Source of the DNA: a bacterium
GTDB taxonomy: Archaea > Thermoproteota > Nitrososphaeria > Nitrososphaerales > Gagatemarchaeaceae
DNA length: 64,000 nt
Reading direction: 5' to 3'
NCBI GenBank assembly: GCA_027310575.1
Contig: DAIDAO010000052.1
Coordinates: 1-64,000 of the forward strand
Shown here: in pieces, positions 6,840-15,741 of the stretch
How the letters are laid out: each line of letters opens with the position of its first letter
Position numbering within the stretch: the stretch's first letter is position 1
Notes under the pieces: generated by a model
The model's database searches: none
Told to the model about the DNA's origin: nothing
The model's input: only the letters and a program-made list of their open reading frames with translations
Translations under genes and position numbers: made by a program

Positions 6840-9509
6840 TTAGGCAGGCTTCCTTCTTGATAGAGCTATGGCTGCTATTCCTAGGATAATGGCTACAGCG
6901 ATCGCCACGTAGGCGATGTTGGTCGCGTTCGAGACGTTGGAGTTGAGCGAGCTTATCTGGCCCGAGAGACCGCTGACGTCATTGCTTACGCCCGTGATCT
7001 GGGTGCCGACTGCCTGGAACTTGCTGTTGACGTTGTTGGTCTGGCTTGTGAACCCTGCGTTGATGTTAGTGGTCAACGCCTGGAACACAGACGCCAGGGT
7101 GCCGATGTTGTACGTCACTACTTGCGTGTAGGCTGTATCGGTCACGTTCAGTGGCCTCTGCGTGGCGAGCGGCGGGACCAGCGCCTCTACTGAAGAGGCT
7201 GAAGCCAGCCCGTCTCTCATCACGAGGTTCTCAGGGAGCCCTGTGAAGAACACCCTGTACTGCACGTTCCCGCTGACGCCTATCGGCATGTAGTTCATGC
7301 TGTAGTAGCCGCCGGCGTTCGTCGCGCCGAGGGCTACCGCTGTCCAGCTGGCGCCGTTGTCAGTGCTCTGCTGCAGCGTGACGGCGAATCCGCCCTCTGT
7401 CGCACCGAGCACTGGGTCGACCGCGAACTGGCCCTGCAGCGTGAACGAGTTACCCAGGATGAACCCAGGCACCGTCACGTTGCCGATTGTTGTTGAAGGG
7501 ATGCTCTGGCAGGTCGGACACTGGTTGGGGTTCACGCCCGTCTTGTATCCAGCAAGCGCGAGGAAGCCCAACGCATCTTTGATGCTGTATGGGTCTGGTG
7601 CGGCGCCAGCCGGATAGGCGAAGGTGAACGAGGTAGCCACCTGTGTGATACCCACCTCGCCTAGCCCACCTAGCAGCTGGTTGACGATGTACTGTCTCGG
7701 GATGGCGTAGCTGATGGCCTCCCTTACCATCCTGGCCGCGTATGCCGCCTCAGCAGGATTGCTCTTGCCGAGTGGCGTCGCGGTCCCGGTCCCGAAGTTC
7801 GGGTTGTTCAGGTTGAGGCCCATCTCCTGCCAGCCGTTCGACGGGTCGTTCACCTTGACGACGGTGAAGCCCGACGATTCGAGAGAGCTTACGTCAGCCG
7901 CGTTGAACTGGTAGTTGCTGTCCAGGAAGTTCACCTGTCCGTTCGACAGGGCCGCCTCGGCGGCGTCCTTGCCGTTGATGTAGACCAGGTAGACAGTCTG
8001 GATCTTGTCCCAGCCGAGGGACTGCAGCCCGGTTATGTTGTAGTAGTTGGGGTTGATGACGTCGGTGCCTACGAGGCCCACCGGGTCATAACCGTGGTAG
8101 ATGTACGCGCCGTCGCCCATCGGTCCGAACACCTTCGGGGCAGTGCCATTGCCGCCAGTGCATGGACCTCCGCAACCCTGAGCGGTGTCGTACGGGACAC
8201 TGACCGAGGTAGTCGCGAGCCCACCGGACGAGCTAACCAGCCCTGATGGCCAGCTAGTCGACCACTCGTTGAATGGAACTGTCTGATAGAGGTGCATCGG
8301 CACCGCACCGATACCAGTGAGCACTGGGTCGGTGAAGACGTACGGGGCCGGCATCGTGAACTGCCAGGTCGTGGCGTTGACTGTCTTGAAGGTGGAGTCG
8401 GCGACGAAGCCCGCGGGCGCAGTCGTGTAGTAAGTACCGTTCGCCACGTAGCGGGTGGTTGAGTTGGAGTAGGTGAACGTCGCGTTGAGCCCCAGAAGGC
8501 CCTGCAGCGTACCTGTCCCGACTTCGCCGACCGCGGTGATGAGGCCGGTCATGAGGTTGTAGATGTAGTCGTTGGCTGTGACCGCGACGCCGTCAGAGAA
8601 GGTGTGGGGTTTCTCCTGGATGGTCCACGTCAGGTGGTCCGCCGATGAAGAAATTCCCGCCACAGTCCCATAGTAGTAGGACGTGGTTCTCGGGTCGAGG
8701 CACTCGCCGCACGCCTGCACCGGGTACGCTAGGTACACGCTGTAGTACGAGTTCTGGGCAGAGTTCGGTGTGTACGTCACCGAAGTGACGTCGCCCGTCT
8801 CTGCGATTTTCAGGACGTTCGCGCCGCTGGAGTCCTTCCAGTGGCTGAAGTCGCTGTTTGCAGTGGCTGCGCTGATCTTGTTGTCAGACCCCCATGACTG
8901 CAGGTTGTTTGCCCACGCGTACACCGAGTACGGGTAGAAGAGGATCATCGCCGGCCTCTCCTGCATCACGATGTTGACCATCTGCTGGATGATTGGAACC
9001 CTGTCGGCCTGTGTGAAGGTCTCAGAGTACGTAGCCGCTAGGTTGTTGTATGTCGAGTTGTCGAAGAAGTAGTAATTGGAGCCAATCGGAGGAACGTCGC
9101 CAGGTCCTGCGTCCCTGTACACGATGACATTCTGGGTCCCAAAGTCGGGTAGTGGCGTACCGCCACCGAACCCGATGAACGCTGCATCCCAGCCTCCGTT
9201 AGCATACGTAGGAGGCGGGCACCCGGATGGACACCCGAACAGGTCATTCAGGAGTACATCAAAGCTCACGAACACCAGGTTGGCCTGGATGGTCAGTGAT
9301 TGGATTGATGACGTGATGATTGAGGCCCACTGCCTCCTGATCGGGTTAGACGTCGGCGCGATCAGGGTCATGGTGAAGAGCGGACCGCTCGTATTGGTGG
9401 TCTGCGCTATCGCTGGGAGTGGGAACGAGGAAGAGATGAGGACGAAGGCGATGACTCCGAGAAGTGCTCCTTGTGCTGTGCCATTAATCGTTGAAGAACG
9501 CATTTTCAA
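6840..9509 (-). CDS. Peptide-type ABC transporter binding protein, lobes in swapped order, C-terminal anchor
   Basis: This 889-residue family-5 solute-binding protein has a signal segment (about 10-36). Residues about 45-215 look like the second lobe that normally ends such proteins: FTMTLIAPTSNPIRRQW, GGWDAAFIGFGGGTPLPDF and MILFYPYSVYAWANNLQSW. Residues about 231-657 then give the normal N-terminal strand (NVLKIAETGDVTS), the LTWTIQEKPHTFSDG motif and the usual REAISYAIPRQYIV and LALAGYKTG. An Ig-like part (680-755), a coiled coil (808-864) and a membrane helix (864-883) with basic tail follow. It supplies substrate to the dppB-F permease encoded next to it. TTG 9509 and ATG 9503 are both possible starts. 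Confidence 0.85.
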   Translation of the reverse strand: MKMRSSTINGTAQGALLGVIAFVLISSSFPLPAIAQTTNTSGPLFTMTLIAPTSNPIRRQWASIITSSIQSLTIQANLVFVSFDVLLNDLFGCPSGCPPPTYANGGWDAAFIGFGGGTPLPDFGTQNVIVYRDAGPGDVPPIGSNYYFFDNSTYNNLAATYSETFTQADRVPIIQQMVNIVMQERPAMILFYPYSVYAWANNLQSWGSDNKISAATANSDFSHWKDSSGANVLKIAETGDVTSVTYTPNSAQNSYYSVYLAYPVQACGECLDPRTTSYYYGTVAGISSSADHLTWTIQEKPHTFSDGVAVTANDYIYNLMTGLITAVGEVGTGTLQGLLGLNATFTYSNSTTRYVANGTYYTTAPAGFVADSTFKTVNATTWQFTMPAPYVFTDPVLTGIGAVPMHLYQTVPFNEWSTSWPSGLVSSSGGLATTSVSVPYDTAQGCGGPCTGGNGTAPKVFGPMGDGAYIYHGYDPVGLVGTDVINPNYYNITGLQSLGWDKIQTVYLVYINGKDAAEAALSNGQVNFLDSNYQFNAADVSSLESSGFTVVKVNDPSNGWQEMGLNLNNPNFGTGTATPLGKSNPAEAAYAARMVREAISYAIPRQYIVNQLLGGLGEVGITQVATSFTFAYPAGAAPDPYSIKDALGFLALAGYKTGVNPNQCPTCQSIPSTTIGNVTVPGFILGNSFTLQGQFAVDPVLGATEGGFAVTLQQSTDNGASWTAVALGATNAGGYYSMNYMPIGVSGNVQYRVFFTGLPENLVMRDGLASASSVEALVPPLATQRPLNVTDTAYTQVVTYNIGTLASVFQALTTNINAGFTSQTNNVNSKFQAVGTQITGVSNDVSGLSGQISSLNSNVSNATNIAYVAIAVAIILGIAAIALSRRKPA

Positions 9510-9531
9510 GCCGAACTTTCTTCGTATAGGT

Positions 9532-9539
9532 TATTTAAG
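9532..9539 (-). promoter_or_regulatory. TATA box of the binding-protein gene
   Basis: Minus-strand CTTAAATAA lies about 26 bases before the TTG at 9509, so the binding protein can be transcribed apart from the permease operon. Confidence 0.5.
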
Positions 9540-9592
9540 CATAGTAACCATGAGACACCCCAATTTGACGCCCGCACGTCGCCGGGCCGCCG

Positions 9593-10588
9593 CTACGCGA
9601 ACTTTTCTGCGAAGTGGCAGGCGACGAGGTGGCCGCTCCCCAGCTCCCGTAGCGGAGGCTCGTCGGTCTTGCATACCTCGGCCGCGTACGGGCACCTGGG
9701 GTGAAACCTGCACCCCGACGGCGGATTGACCGGGCTCGGCACGTCCCCTGGGAGGATGATGCGCTTGGTCTGCCTGACCGGGTCTGGGATCGGGACCGCG
9801 GAGAGCAGCGCCATCGTGTACGGATTGAGCGGCTTGTCGAAGACCTGGTTGACCGGCGCGTATTCGAAGATCTTCCCCAGGTACATCACGGCGACGAACT
9901 GGCTGACCTGGCGGACCGAGCTCAGGTCGTGGGAGATGTAGAGGAAGGAGATTCCGGTCTTCTTCTGGAGGTCTTCGAGCAGGTTCAATATCTGGGCCCT
10001 GATCGACACGTCCAGCGACGAGACTGGTTCGTCCGCGACTATGAACTTCGGCTCCGTGGCGAGCGCCCTGGCTATGGAGATGCGCTGCCTCTGGCCCCCG
10101 GAGAACTCGTGCGGGTATCGCTCTGCGTGGTACTCTTCCAACCCGACGAGCTTGAGGAGCGAGTAGACGCGGTCCTTCCATTCTACATGGGGGATGTGCT
10201 TGTGAATGACGAACGGCTCAGAGATTATGTCGAAGACAGTCATCCTGGGGTCGAGGGACCCATACGGGTTCTGGAACACCATCTGCATGCTCCTCCTGAG
10301 CGCCAGCTTCTCCGAACGCGGGGCCTTCTTGAGGCTCTCGTGCACCTCCTTCCCTTCGAATAGGACCTTCCCTGAATCCCCCGTCTCAAGGTCCAGCATC
10401 ACCTTCCCGGTGGTGGTCTTGCCACACCCGCTCTCCCCGACCAGGCCGAGGGTCTCCCCCCTCCCGACCTTGAATGAGACATTGTCGATGGCGTGGACGT
10501 CCCCCACCTTCTTCTTCAGGAGCACCCCCCTCTGATAGACGGGGAAGTACTTCACGAGGTCCTGGACCTCGACTAGCGCCTCTGGCAT
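9593..10588 (-). CDS. dppF: Oligopeptide ABC transporter ATPase, OppF/DppF type
   Basis: The 331-residue ATPase has Walker A GESGCGKTT, Q-loop MVFQNPYGSLDP, signature FSGGQRQRISIARAL, Walker B FIVADEPVSSLD and the C-terminal oligopeptide/dipeptide extension with CRFHPRCPYA. It pairs with the DppD-type ATPase to power the DppB/DppC permease. The ATG shares a base with the upstream stop (TGATG), which implies translational coupling. The frame is open further upstream, but that part lies inside dppD. Confidence 0.93.
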   Translation of the reverse strand: MPEALVEVQDLVKYFPVYQRGVLLKKKVGDVHAIDNVSFKVGRGETLGLVGESGCGKTTTGKVMLDLETGDSGKVLFEGKEVHESLKKAPRSEKLALRRSMQMVFQNPYGSLDPRMTVFDIISEPFVIHKHIPHVEWKDRVYSLLKLVGLEEYHAERYPHEFSGGQRQRISIARALATEPKFIVADEPVSSLDVSIRAQILNLLEDLQKKTGISFLYISHDLSSVRQVSQFVAVMYLGKIFEYAPVNQVFDKPLNPYTMALLSAVPIPDPVRQTKRIILPGDVPSPVNPPSGCRFHPRCPYAAEVCKTDEPPLRELGSGHLVACHFAEKFA

Positions 10589-11571
10589 CACGCCTTCCTC
10601 CTCAGGTCGATCTCCTTCCAGCGGTGGCAGGCCACCAGGCGCCTCTGCCCCGACTCTTCGAGGGGCGGGATCTGGTCGATGCAGATCTGCTTGGCATACG
10701 CGCAGCGCGGGTGGAACCTGCACCCGCTGGGCGGGGTGATTAGGTTCGGGATCCCTCCGCCGATCGGGACGAGGACCTCCTTCCTGTCGAGGCGCGGGAC
10801 GGACGCCAGCAGCGCCGCGGTGTATGGGTGCTTGGGGGTCTGGAAGACCTCGAGGGTGGACGCTTCCTCGGCCACCTTCCCTGCATAGAGCACCACGACC
10901 CTCTTGGTCATCTCGGCTATGAGCCCCATGTCGTGCGTGATGAGGATGAGTGACATGTTCAGCTGCTTCCCCAGGGTCTTCAGGAGGTCGAGGACCTGGG
11001 CCTGAATAGTGACGTCGAGGTTCGTAGTGGGCTCGTCTGCTACGAGGAGCTCCGGCTCGCCGGCGAGTGCGCGCGCGATGGCCACCCTCTGCTTCATCCC
11101 TCCGCTCAGCTCATGGGGGTATGAGCGCATCCGCGTGTCTGCCTCGGGGATGCCCACGAGCTTGAGCAGCTTCACCCCCTTGTCCCAGGCCTGATCCTTC
11201 GTGTCCTCGAAGTGCGTCCGGATGACCTCCACGAGCTGGTTCCCGACGGTGAAGAGCGGGTCGAGGGAGGAGTTGGGGTCCTGGGAGACGTAGCCGATCT
11301 TCTTGCCTCTGATCTTCCGCATCTCCTTCTCCGACTTGTGATCGAGCTCTTCTCCTTTGAAGAAGATCTTGCCGCTCACAATCTTCCCCGGCCTTGACAC
11401 TATCCCCATTGCCGCGAGGACGGTCACCGTCTTGCCCGACCCGGACTCGCCCACCAGGCCCAGCGGCTCGCCTTCGTTGGCAACGAACGACACGCCGTCG
11501 ACGGCCTTGACGACCCCGGCTTCCGTGTAGAAGTACGTCCTAAGGTCGTCTACCCTGAGTAGCTCTCCCAA
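10588..11571 (-). CDS. dppD: Oligopeptide ABC transporter ATPase, OppD/DppD type
   Basis: The 327-residue protein has Walker A GESGSGKTV, Q-loop YVSQDPNSSLDP, signature LSGGMKQRVAIARAL, Walker B LLVADEPTTNLD and the C-terminal CRFHPRCAYA motif of the family. It forms the ATPase heterodimer with dppF and lies in the order B-C-D-F. The start is TTG 11571, six bases after the dppC stop. Confidence 0.93.
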   Translation of the reverse strand: MGELLRVDDLRTYFYTEAGVVKAVDGVSFVANEGEPLGLVGESGSGKTVTVLAAMGIVSRPGKIVSGKIFFKGEELDHKSEKEMRKIRGKKIGYVSQDPNSSLDPLFTVGNQLVEVIRTHFEDTKDQAWDKGVKLLKLVGIPEADTRMRSYPHELSGGMKQRVAIARALAGEPELLVADEPTTNLDVTIQAQVLDLLKTLGKQLNMSLILITHDMGLIAEMTKRVVVLYAGKVAEEASTLEVFQTPKHPYTAALLASVPRLDRKEVLVPIGGGIPNLITPPSGCRFHPRCAYAKQICIDQIPPLEESGQRRLVACHRWKEIDLRRKA

Positions 11572-11577
11572 CTCTTC

Positions 11578-12483
11578 TTACTCCCTGATTCTCGGGTTCA
11601 GAGCGTCTGACAGACCGTCCCCTAAGAGGTTGAACCCCAGCACGGCTACCACTACCGCTATGCCGGGGAAGACCGACACCCACCAGGAGGTCCTTACATA
11701 CGAGAATCCCTCCTGGAGGAGAAGACCCCAGGTAGACGTGGAGGGGTCACCGAACCCGAGGAAGCTGATCACCACCTCGGTAAGGATGTTCCCGGCCACG
11801 AGGAGGCTGGCCAGCACGATTATGGGGGACAGGACGTTGAGCAGTATGTGCCTGAACAGGATCCTGGTGTTGCTCGCGCCGAGCGACCTGGCCGCCTGCA
11901 CGAATTCAAGTTCCTTGATTCTCAGTATCTCCCCCCTGGTCACGAACGCTATGGTGGGCCACCCGAATATCCCAAGGATGACGACGATCAGCGTGAGCCC
12001 CAGCCCGTGGGCGACCAATAGCTGCCCGATCCTCGCGAACAGGAGTATGAGGATGAGGACCGGGATTACGAAGAATATCTGGGTGATCCCGAGGAGCAGG
12101 GCCCCGGACACGCCGCTCCTGTAGCCTGCGAGAGCACCTACGAGCAGCCCTATGAGCACAGATATCGCGGTCGCCACCACTCCGACGTACAGGTCTCCCA
12201 GCGCCCCGTGGAGGATCTCTGAGAAGACGTCTATCCCCGACGGCTCGGTCCCGAGGGGGTGGGCCCAGTTCTGGAACGGCGGAAGGTCGGCGCAGCTGTT
12301 GTAGAGGCACCAGAAGCTCCTCGACGGCAGCGGGGCGAAGAACACGCCGTACACAGCTACGAAGATGAAGAAGCCCACGACCGTCGCCCCGGCCAGAGCG
12401 GACTTGTTCTTCCGGAACCTCCGCCACGCGACTGCCGCCTGACTGGCACCGCGCTGCTTCGTCGCAGGCTTGGCCTCTGTCAC
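11578..12483 (-). CDS. dppC: ABC transporter permease, OppC/DppC type
   Basis: The 301-residue permease has about six membrane helices, an N-terminal cytoplasmic tail ending RFRKNKSALAGA (typical of DppC) and an extracytoplasmic loop after helix 1 (FFAPLPSRSFWCLYNSC). The coupling loop that contacts the ATPases reads ARSLGASNTRILFRHILLN. GTG 12483 overlaps the dppB stop by four bases (GTGA), which implies coupling. Confidence 0.92.
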   Translation of the reverse strand: MTEAKPATKQRGASQAAVAWRRFRKNKSALAGATVVGFFIFVAVYGVFFAPLPSRSFWCLYNSCADLPPFQNWAHPLGTEPSGIDVFSEILHGALGDLYVGVVATAISVLIGLLVGALAGYRSGVSGALLLGITQIFFVIPVLILILLFARIGQLLVAHGLGLTLIVVILGIFGWPTIAFVTRGEILRIKELEFVQAARSLGASNTRILFRHILLNVLSPIIVLASLLVAGNILTEVVISFLGFGDPSTSTWGLLLQEGFSYVRTSWWVSVFPGIAVVVAVLGFNLLGDGLSDALNPRIRE

Positions 12484-13451
12484 GTAATCCTCACCCTAGG
12501 GTCGAGCACTGCGTATGCAAGATCGGTGACGATGTTGGCTATCAGCACCATTATCGTGATTATCATCGTGATCCCGAGGACGGTGGGCAGGTCCAGCCGG
12601 GTCGCGGCGAAGACGAAGGCCTTGCCGAGCCCGGGCCAGGAGAACGTGGTCTCCAGTGCGGGCGCGCCCCCCAGCAGGACGCCGAAGCTGAGCCCCACTA
12701 TCGTCACGACGGGGGTGATTGCGTTCTTCAGGGCGTGCTTGAAGGTCACCTTGAACTCCGACACGCCGCTTGCCCTGGCGGCGAGCACGTAGTCCTGCCT
12801 GAGCACCTCCAGCATGTTCGCCCTGACGAGCCTCGTGATTGTTGCGATGGAGACCAGCGTGAGGACGGCCAGAGGCAGGATGATGTGCGCCAGGGCGTCC
12901 ATGAACGGAGACCCCCACCAGTATGGCGGGTAGGAAGAGTAAGCGCCGAAGGCGGGGAGCCAATGCAGATAGTAACTAAACACGATGATGCCCATTATCC
13001 CGATCCAGAAGGTCGGCATCGAGATTCCGAAGATCGCAGTCGTGGTTATCGCGTAGTCACCCTTCGTGTACTGGTGCTTGGCGGAGTAGATCCCGACCGG
13101 TACTCCAATCGCCAACGCCAGGGCGAGCGCGGGAATCTGCAGCTCTAGCGTGGTGCCGATCCAGGGGACGATGAGGGCGACTACAGACCCGGTGTACAGG
13201 GACTGGCCGAGATTGCCGTGCAGGAAGTCATTCAGCCAGTAGAAGTATCTGATGTATACGGGCAGGTCCTCGTGGAAGTAGAGTCTCAGATATTCCAGCT
13301 GGGCGGGGGAGATGTTCCTTATCCCGAACTTCACGATCTGAACGGGATCGCCGGCCGCGTTTGTAATCAGGTAGGTGATGACCGATACTGCGAGGAACAC
13401 CGGGATAGCGAAGAGGAGCCTGCGGATTACGTAGTTGACAAGCCCACCCAT
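12480..13451 (-). CDS. dppB: ABC transporter permease, OppB/DppB type
   Basis: The 323-residue protein starts MGGLVNYVIRRLLFAIPVF, the usual DppB opening, and has about six membrane helices with the coupling loop ARASGVSEFKVTFKHALKN. It is the first gene of the transporter operon. ATG 13451 follows a strong TATA box by about 31 bases, so the leader is only a few bases. The cargo may be peptides or another family-5 ligand and cannot be read from the permease. Confidence 0.93.
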   Translation of the reverse strand: MGGLVNYVIRRLLFAIPVFLAVSVITYLITNAAGDPVQIVKFGIRNISPAQLEYLRLYFHEDLPVYIRYFYWLNDFLHGNLGQSLYTGSVVALIVPWIGTTLELQIPALALALAIGVPVGIYSAKHQYTKGDYAITTTAIFGISMPTFWIGIMGIIVFSYYLHWLPAFGAYSSYPPYWWGSPFMDALAHIILPLAVLTLVSIATITRLVRANMLEVLRQDYVLAARASGVSEFKVTFKHALKNAITPVVTIVGLSFGVLLGGAPALETTFSWPGLGKAFVFAATRLDLPTVLGITMIITIMVLIANIVTDLAYAVLDPRVRIT

Positions 13452-13476
13452 GTAAGTAGCTCGGGGCCGAAAATTG

Positions 13477-13488
13477 CTTAATATAAAT
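13477..13488 (-). promoter_or_regulatory. TATA box of the dppBCDF operon
   Basis: On the minus strand this reads ATTTATATTAAG, a near-consensus archaeal TATA box centred about 31 bases before the dppB ATG. Confidence 0.6.
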
Positions 13489-13566
13489 TGCTACCAGTGA
13501 AAGCAGAACCCCAGTCCTGGCCCATCCAATGGTTTAAGGCGCGTCAGCCTCGGGGCGCCTCCGGAC

Positions 13567-14196
13567 TTGAAGGCGACAAGAGCGAGGAAGGCGTCCCTGC
13601 TTCTCCTTGCGGCTTCGATCGCGCTCTTGGTCGCGACCATCACGCTCCCCCAGATCAGACTCCCCCAGAGCGAGCTGCATGTCGTGCCTGCAGCGCCGAG
13701 CGCATCGGGATACCAGATCTATGGCTACGGGGTGCCGACCGTAAGCGATGGCTCCCTGTTCTCGGTCAAGCTATCCGGGTACACCCCCGGCCTGCTGCAG
13801 TACTCTCTTACGTCCGTCGCGGGCAACAGCGTCGTTGCCGTCCTGTCCTCCGGCAGGCCGAGCACGTCGAACTCCTCGTTCACAGTGGTGGCGAGGGGAG
13901 GCTATTCCCTTGAGTTCTCCGTGATCGCGTACAACGGGACGGGGTACACGCTCGAATACAGCGGCGTCTGGTCCCCCTTCGACTTCCTTGCCGTCTACTT
14001 CGCGCCTGCCGTCTTCTTGATCATCGCCAGCCTTGCCGCAGCGTACTACTTCGGGACGCGGATACCCCGTCAGCTCAACGAGGAGGCGGTCGAGAAGGAG
14101 CTGGAGGAAAGGAGGCACCGTCAGGGGGCGAGTACTATGACGAGCCAGGTCGAAGGGAGCACGGTCGTCGTGCACCCCAGATTGCTGAAGAACTGA
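13567..14196 (+). CDS. Membrane protein with outside beta-rich domain, unknown
   Basis: A 209-residue protein with an N-terminal membrane helix (ASLLLLAASIALLVATITL), an outside domain of about 100 residues rich in Ser, Thr and Gly with sequons (NSS, NGT), a second helix (FLAVYFAPAVFLIIASLAAA) and a charged cytoplasmic tail (EEAVEKELEERRHR). No family recognised. TTG 13567 lies about 33 bases after a TATA-like GTTTAAGG. Its last 76 bases overlap the end of the convergent gene. Confidence 0.6.
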   Translation: MKATRARKASLLLLAASIALLVATITLPQIRLPQSELHVVPAAPSASGYQIYGYGVPTVSDGSLFSVKLSGYTPGLLQYSLTSVAGNSVVAVLSSGRPSTSNSSFTVVARGGYSLEFSVIAYNGTGYTLEYSGVWSPFDFLAVYFAPAVFLIIASLAAAYYFGTRIPRQLNEEAVEKELEERRHRQGASTMTSQVEGSTVVVHPRLLKN

Positions 14197-15272
14197 GAGA
14201 TGTTGATCCCAGCCCCAGGCAGTTCGTAGATGGAGCACGGAATCGCGACCTGGTAGTAGGGGCCGTGACCGATGTAGAACCCGAACTGGGTGTACTGCTC
14301 GTCAAGGAGCGTCTGCCAGTGTCCGACGGCGTACGCAGCCAAGAAGCCCGGGAAGGTATAGGGGGAGTAGACCCCCGGGAAGAGGAGCTCCTCCGTGACC
14401 CCCTTCGCCGCCTCTGGCCCGAAGAACCTCGTCGTGTCGTTCTCGAAGCCGAAGTCGGAGATCTGATACGTGGCCGAAGAAGTGTTGAACCTCAGGGCGG
14501 CGAACTGGTCGAGGGTCGAATTGTGGGTCAGGGGTGACCCCCTCGCGTTGTCCACCCGGTCCATGAACGCCTTCACCCAGACGGGCCCTACTCCCCCGGT
14601 GGGGTAGGACTCGGCGAAGCCCTGCCTGTAGATGAAAGGCGCCCCGTTCACCGAACCCCTTACCTCAGGGTAGAAGTTGATGGACTTGTTCGCTGGGAGG
14701 AGGTTCTGTGCAGTCTGGGTCACTGTGCAGTCTCCGCCAGGGAGTATCTGGCCTCCGCAGTCCCCGACGAATTTGGGCTGGATCAGGACCACGCCTCCTG
14801 CCGTGGAGTTGGCGCTGTACCCGAGCATCGACAGGTAGACCGCGGCGCCGTCTATGGGTCGGAGCCCCAGGTTCTGTATGCGGATCGTGATGTTGAGGAA
14901 TCCGAAGTCGAAGGAGGTGACCTCTGCGTCCTGCACCCACACGACCCCGCCCGGGTTGAACTGCACGCCTGCCGGCCCCGCGTGCTCCATGGCCGCGAGC
15001 CTGCTCCCGCTGAAGTATGCTATCGCAGAATGGTTGCCAAGCGTGACCAGTTGCGACTGAGGGAATGGTGCAGGCCCGTATCCGAGAAGGGCGTAGGAGG
15101 GCGTGGCCGCACCCCATACCTCGGTGGAGCCGCTCGAGCCGGGGAAGCTGACGGGCTCGACGTACGGCACTATAGGAGCCAGGAAGAACACCAGCACGAC
15201 TGCGATGACAACCCCCGTCGTCTTCAACCTGGGGATCGGCCGCAACGACGGCCGACCGCGGCTCCCGGGCAT
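14121..15272 (-). CDS. Secreted or anchored protein with a divergent CAP/SCP-like domain
   Basis: This 383-residue protein has an N-terminal membrane helix (about 18-37), a middle beta-rich region with several cysteines (CGGQILPGGDC) and a C-terminal part resembling CAP/PR-1 domains: VDNARGSPLTHNSTLDQFAALR, in which conserved R, L and A positions fit, and later AVGHWQTLLDEQYTQFG. The His of the usual SHYG motif is replaced (ISDFGF), so the metal-binding set is incomplete. Extracellular localisation is inferred from the helix and sequons (NST, NIT, NDT). The CAP assignment is from motif reading only. Confidence 0.55.
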   Translation of the reverse strand: MPGSRGRPSLRPIPRLKTTGVVIAVVLVFFLAPIVPYVEPVSFPGSSGSTEVWGAATPSYALLGYGPAPFPQSQLVTLGNHSAIAYFSGSRLAAMEHAGPAGVQFNPGGVVWVQDAEVTSFDFGFLNITIRIQNLGLRPIDGAAVYLSMLGYSANSTAGGVVLIQPKFVGDCGGQILPGGDCTVTQTAQNLLPANKSINFYPEVRGSVNGAPFIYRQGFAESYPTGGVGPVWVKAFMDRVDNARGSPLTHNSTLDQFAALRFNTSSATYQISDFGFENDTTRFFGPEAAKGVTEELLFPGVYSPYTFPGFLAAYAVGHWQTLLDEQYTQFGFYIGHGPYYQVAIPCSIYELPGAGINISQFFSNLGCTTTVLPSTWLVIVLAP

Positions 15273-15342
15273 TTAGCGATTCCTACCATCCGGAGTCGGA
15301 GGCGATGGCGAGCACGCGGCTCGCATCGGAGCAGATTCCCGC

Positions 15343-15660
15343 TCAGCTCTGGCCGGATGGGCTGGATGGCTTCCTTGACCGGAGGACGGCGTAGATGAAC
15401 CAGCCGTTGACGAGGATCAGGCCGAGGACCAGTATCTGCACCCAGTCGAGTATCGGAGGGCTGGTGAGGCTCACCCCGCTCCCAGACATCGTGAAGAAGC
15501 GGGTGAACAATGAAAGGGAGAACGAAGGGGAGTAGCCGGACACCCCTGCGTGCGCGGTCCCGGCGTAGTACGCGCGCCAGTCGAGGTCCTGCAGCACGAA
15601 GGCGAGCGCGACGAGCAGCACCATGTCGGCAAGTGCGGCTTTGACCACCGGCCTGACCAT
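15343..15660 (-). CDS. Small two-helix membrane protein
   Basis: A 105-residue protein with helices ALADMVLLVALAFVLQDL and WVQILVLGLILVNGWFIYAVL, a Ser/Phe-rich outside loop between them and a basic tail (RSRKPSSPSGQS). No family recognised. ATG 15660 was preferred to GTG 15672 because the minus-strand TATA (CCTTTTAACG, 15684-15692) lies about 28 bases upstream. Confidence 0.55.
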   Translation of the reverse strand: MVRPVVKAALADMVLLVALAFVLQDLDWRAYYAGTAHAGVSGYSPSFSLSLFTRFFTMSGSGVSLTSPPILDWVQILVLGLILVNGWFIYAVLRSRKPSSPSGQS

Positions 15661-15741
15661 TGCTGCGACCACGGATCTTCCTCGTTAAAAGGGAATCACC
15701 GTTCAAACGTTTAACCGCAAGCGGGCGGAGGGCGGGTCAGT

